From positions 1-26,122 of the forward strand of contig CAZROW010000045.1 in assembly GCA_964601805.1 (NCBI GenBank): a stretch of 26,122 nt of DNA, read 5' to 3'. The DNA is from Eutrophocola sp964601805. GTDB taxonomy: Bacteria > Pseudomonadota > Gammaproteobacteria > Pseudomonadales > Pseudohongiellaceae. Below, in pieces: positions 23,853-26,122 of this stretch. The notes beneath the pieces were generated by a model that saw only the letters and a list, made by a program, of their open reading frames with translations, was not told where the DNA came from and did no database searches. Each line of letters starts with the position of its first letter. Within the stretch, counting starts at the first letter, position 1. The position numbers were made by a program, and so were the translations under genes.

Positions 23853-24965
23853 ATGGCATCACCTTCTTCAGTAAAAGCGCAATTACAACAAAGACAGGCA
23901 AAACTGCAAGCGTGGTTCCATGACCTGTTGCCGGAGCTTGAAGACAGTCATGAGCCTTCTGACTCCTCACACCTTCCCGGTCTCAAGCCCCTGAGTGGCG
24001 ATGCCAGTTTTCGCCGCTATTTCACCGCGCAATCAGGTGGACAAACCTGGGTGCTGGTGGATGCGCCGCCCGACAGGGAGGACAGTCGCAGCTTCGTGGA
24101 GATTGCACACCAGTTTCAGCAAGCAGGTGTCAATGTGCCGCAGGTTTACAAGGCCGACTTTGATCAGGGCTTCATGTGTCTTTCCTGGCTGGGCGATACC
24201 CTGCTCGGGACCCATCTGCAGTCACTGAAAAACGACAATCACCTGGCCGATGTCAATATCGTGTATCGCCAGTGTTTCGATGTCCTGCTGAAAATCCAGT
24301 CGATAAGAGAGGGCAGCGACATCCTGCTGCCACCGTTTGATGGCAGCCTGCTGTTGCGCGAACTGGACCTGTTTCGTGAATGGTTCTGCAGCGGCATCAT
24401 GGAGTTGCAACTGTCCAGGGCAGAGGATGGCATGCTCGATCATTTTTTTGGCAAGCTCATTGATGCAGCCCTGGAGCAGCCACAGGTATGCGTGCACCGG
24501 GACTTTCATTCACGCAACCTCATGTACCAGGCCGACGGGGATCATGGTGTGCTGGATTTTCAGGATGCCGTGATAGGACCGTTTTCCTACGACCTGGTGT
24601 CGTTGATCAAGGACTGTTATATCAGCTGGCCCCAATCCATGATTCGCGAATGGGCAGTGGAATATGCCAACCAGGCACAGACGGCAGGCATCATTGGGGA
24701 CTTTGACGAACAGCAATACCTGCGCAGTTTTGACCTGATGGGTGTCCAGCGTCACCTGAAGGCCACTGGCATTTTTTCCCGCCTGTACCTGCGTGACGGC
24801 AAGCCGGGTTACCTGGCTGATATTCCACGAACACTGGCTTACGTCAAGGAAGTGCTGGCTGATAACCCTGAATTTTTTGAATTGAGTAAATGGTTTGAAA
24901 CCCATGTATACCCGATGCTCTGGACACGTTTGAAAGCCATCCAGAACAGGAGCGGCCCTGAATGA
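23853..24965 (+). CDS. amgK: N-acetylmuramate/N-acetylglucosamine kinase AmgK
   Basis: An anomeric sugar kinase of the aminoglycoside-phosphotransferase fold. It phosphorylates C1 of MurNAc released from recycled peptidoglycan, bypassing de novo MurNAc synthesis and giving intrinsic fosfomycin tolerance in Pseudomonas. It is 370 aa. The N-lobe has LSGDASFRRYF (about 48-58). The catalytic loop is VCVHRDFHSRNLMY (Asp and Asn), and the metal-binding DFQDAVIGPFSYDLVSL follows. Its last four bases (ATGA) overlap the murU start, a coupled pair. It is divergent from lptD, as in Pseudomonas-type genomes. Confidence 0.93.
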   Translation: MASPSSVKAQLQQRQAKLQAWFHDLLPELEDSHEPSDSSHLPGLKPLSGDASFRRYFTAQSGGQTWVLVDAPPDREDSRSFVEIAHQFQQAGVNVPQVYKADFDQGFMCLSWLGDTLLGTHLQSLKNDNHLADVNIVYRQCFDVLLKIQSIREGSDILLPPFDGSLLLRELDLFREWFCSGIMELQLSRAEDGMLDHFFGKLIDAALEQPQVCVHRDFHSRNLMYQADGDHGVLDFQDAVIGPFSYDLVSLIKDCYISWPQSMIREWAVEYANQAQTAGIIGDFDEQQYLRSFDLMGVQRHLKATGIFSRLYLRDGKPGYLADIPRTLAYVKEVLADNPEFFELSKWFETHVYPMLWTRLKAIQNRSGPE

Positions 24966-25645
24966 AGGCCATGGTTCTTGCTGCCGGCAAAGGCGAGCGC
25001 ATGCTGCCCCTGACCGCAACCACGCCCAAGCCATTGCTGGAAGCGGGCGGAAAAGCCCTGATTATTCACCAGTTGGAAAAACTGGCAGCCGCCGGATTCA
25101 CCGACGTGGTTATCAATCATGCCTGGCTTGGCGAGCAGGTGGAATCCGCCCTTGGCAATGGCAGTGATCTTGGGTTGAGCATTCGCTGGTCACGGGAAAG
25201 TGAACCGCTGGAAACTGCCGGCGGCATTATCCAGGCTTTACCTCTATTGCTGGAAAAAGCTGATGGCCAACCCTTTGTCTGCGTTAATTCCGATATCTGG
25301 ACAAACTTTGATTTTGGTCGCCTGCAGGATGCGTGTACCGATGACTGCCAGGCGTACCTGGTGCTGGTAGACAATCCGGCCCATCACCCGGAAGGGGATT
25401 TTGTCCTTGATGGGGGGTGCGTGCGCCAGGCCGGTCCCGGTGAATCCCGGCATACCTACAGCGGTATTGCCGTCTACCATCCTGACCTGTTTGCCGGTGT
25501 ACCGGCAGGCAAGCAGTCAGTGGTCCCGCTGCTGAAACAGGCCATGGCGGCCGGCCGTGTTCGAGGAGAGTATTTCGACGGGCAATGGTTTGATATCGGC
25601 ACACCACAGCGCCTGCAGGAACTGGATGACCTGCTGTCGGCGTAA
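24962..25645 (+). CDS. murU: N-acetylmuramate-1-phosphate uridylyltransferase MurU
   Basis: Uses the AmgK product and UTP to make UDP-MurNAc, closing the cell-wall recycling shortcut. It is 227 aa, a compact nucleotidyltransferase. The N-terminal KAMVLAAGKGERMLPLT with KPLLEAGGK is the NTP-binding signature, VNSDIW holds the metal-binding Asp, and EYFDGQWFDIGTPQRLQELD is the typical C-terminus. Coupled to amgK by an ATGA overlap. Its TAA ends three bases from the stop of the convergent amidotransferase gene. Confidence 0.95.
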   Translation: MKAMVLAAGKGERMLPLTATTPKPLLEAGGKALIIHQLEKLAAAGFTDVVINHAWLGEQVESALGNGSDLGLSIRWSRESEPLETAGGIIQALPLLLEKADGQPFVCVNSDIWTNFDFGRLQDACTDDCQAYLVLVDNPAHHPEGDFVLDGGCVRQAGPGESRHTYSGIAVYHPDLFAGVPAGKQSVVPLLKQAMAAGRVRGEYFDGQWFDIGTPQRLQELDDLLSA

Positions 25646-25648
25646 TGG

Positions 25649-26122
25649 TTAATCTTCTTTCAGATTCAGCGCACTGACTTCCAGTGCCTTGCCCTGGTCC
25701 AGTACCAGGATGGAATCTTCGTTCACGGCCTGCCAATGCTCGGAATCCATTAACGGTTCCGAGGCAACAATCGTGGCACCGTTATCTTCATGGTAGAACA
25801 GGGTCGGCGGCGGCTTGCCGGTATCGGAACTGAAGCGGGTGAACAGTGACATGCTGCCGTTGGTGACGGCGAAATTCATGTGCGCCTCGGATTCGCATCC
25901 TGCCTTTTCACGAATCTTGATAATACGCCTGATAGTGTTGCGCATGGCGACTACGGCATGGGCTGCATTGGCAGGCATGATGTTGCCCTGGTCATCATGC
26001 CCGATTTCATCAAGAAACAGGGCAAAGCCATGTTCGGAATCCGTATTGCCCGTAATCATGTTGAAGGAGGCATCGGACAGTGCCGACAGGAAGTCGCGCC
26101 GACTGCGCTGGAAATCACCAAA
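25649..26122 (-). CDS. Class II glutamine amidotransferase (YafJ-like), 5' part outside window
   Basis: The 3' 157 codons of a gene that enters from the window end; the frame is open through 26122, so the ATG at 26059 is internal. The segment fits the C-terminal two-thirds of an Ntn-type glutamine amidotransferase domain of the YafJ/EgtC-like group: FNMITGNTDSEHGFALFLDE, then NFAVTNGS, TLFYHEDNGATIVASEPL with the Ser-Glu-Pro loop, and a closing strand ILVLDQGKALEVSAL. The catalytic N-terminal Cys would lie upstream and cannot be checked. The acceptor substrate is unknown. Confidence 0.85.
   Translation of the reverse strand, partial: FGDFQRSRRDFLSALSDASFNMITGNTDSEHGFALFLDEIGHDDQGNIMPANAAHAVVAMRNTIRRIIKIREKAGCESEAHMNFAVTNGSMSLFTRFSSDTGKPPPTLFYHEDNGATIVASEPLMDSEHWQAVNEDSILVLDQGKALEVSALNLKED

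Noticed and set aside
23789..23875. 28-codon frame ahead of and overlapping the amgK start as a leader peptide
   Set aside because: No ribosome site and no attenuator structure was seen; likely chance.

Overview
The window reads as chromosomal DNA of a gammaproteobacterium, probably a marine or soil relative of the Pseudomonas/Cellvibrio/Halieaceae side of the class. The evidence is the gene order: rpsU-yqeY, tsaD, folB-folK, a pteridine-reductase-like SDR with cca, then lptD-surA-pdxA-rsmA-apaG-apaH facing amgK-murU. This is close to the order I recall for Pseudomonas-type genomes. GC content looks to be in the mid-50s by eye. I cannot name a genus from sequence alone.

Layout. 1-1532: a voltage-gated K+ channel with a C-terminal zinc ribbon and a small retropepsin-like protease, standing where dnaG-rpoD usually follow yqeY. 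1698-2386 (minus): rpsU-yqeY with a good sigma70-like promoter. 2390-2763: a non-coding gap with a possible gene relic. 2764-7563: an accessory trio separating rpsU from tsaD, namely a MIO aromatic ammonia-lyase (plus), an MltD lytic transglycosylase lipoprotein with three LysM repeats (minus) and a zinc-free MDR oxidoreductase (minus). 7686-9677 (plus): tsaD, folB, folK. 9786-14498: accessory genes, namely a DUF2007 protein and GNAT acetyltransferase pair, an M3 metallopeptidase lipoprotein, a PAPS-dependent sulfotransferase, and a small membrane protein that appears cut short by an in-frame stop codon. 14587-16544 (minus): pteridine-reductase-like SDR and cca, coupled. 16844-23731 (minus): lptD-surA-pdxA-rsmA-apaG-apaH, an outer-membrane biogenesis and housekeeping operon with overlapping genes. 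23853-25645 (plus): amgK-murU for cell-wall sugar recycling, divergent from lptD. 25649-26122 (minus): 3' part of a class II glutamine amidotransferase.

The most distinctive non-coding feature is a set of REP-like palindromes starting with the tetranucleotide GTAG. Family A (GCCGGA stems) forms three paired BIME-like elements at 4431, 10514 and 12975. Family B (GTCGG stems with a conserved asymmetric internal loop) occurs at 47, 9706, 16685 and 16798. Two family B copies are preceded by exactly four copies of the octamer CGATAAAN, and a third by four heptamers CAAGGGR. Several elements sit flush with gene ends and supply stop codons. No RAYT transposase, tRNA, rRNA, CRISPR array or insertion sequence was seen in the window.

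I found no convincing new multi-gene defence or biosynthetic system. The best leads are the GTAG hairpin plus tandem-octamer architecture, the nonsense-interrupted small membrane protein, and the ammonia-lyase with an unusual Phe-His substrate-selectivity pair.
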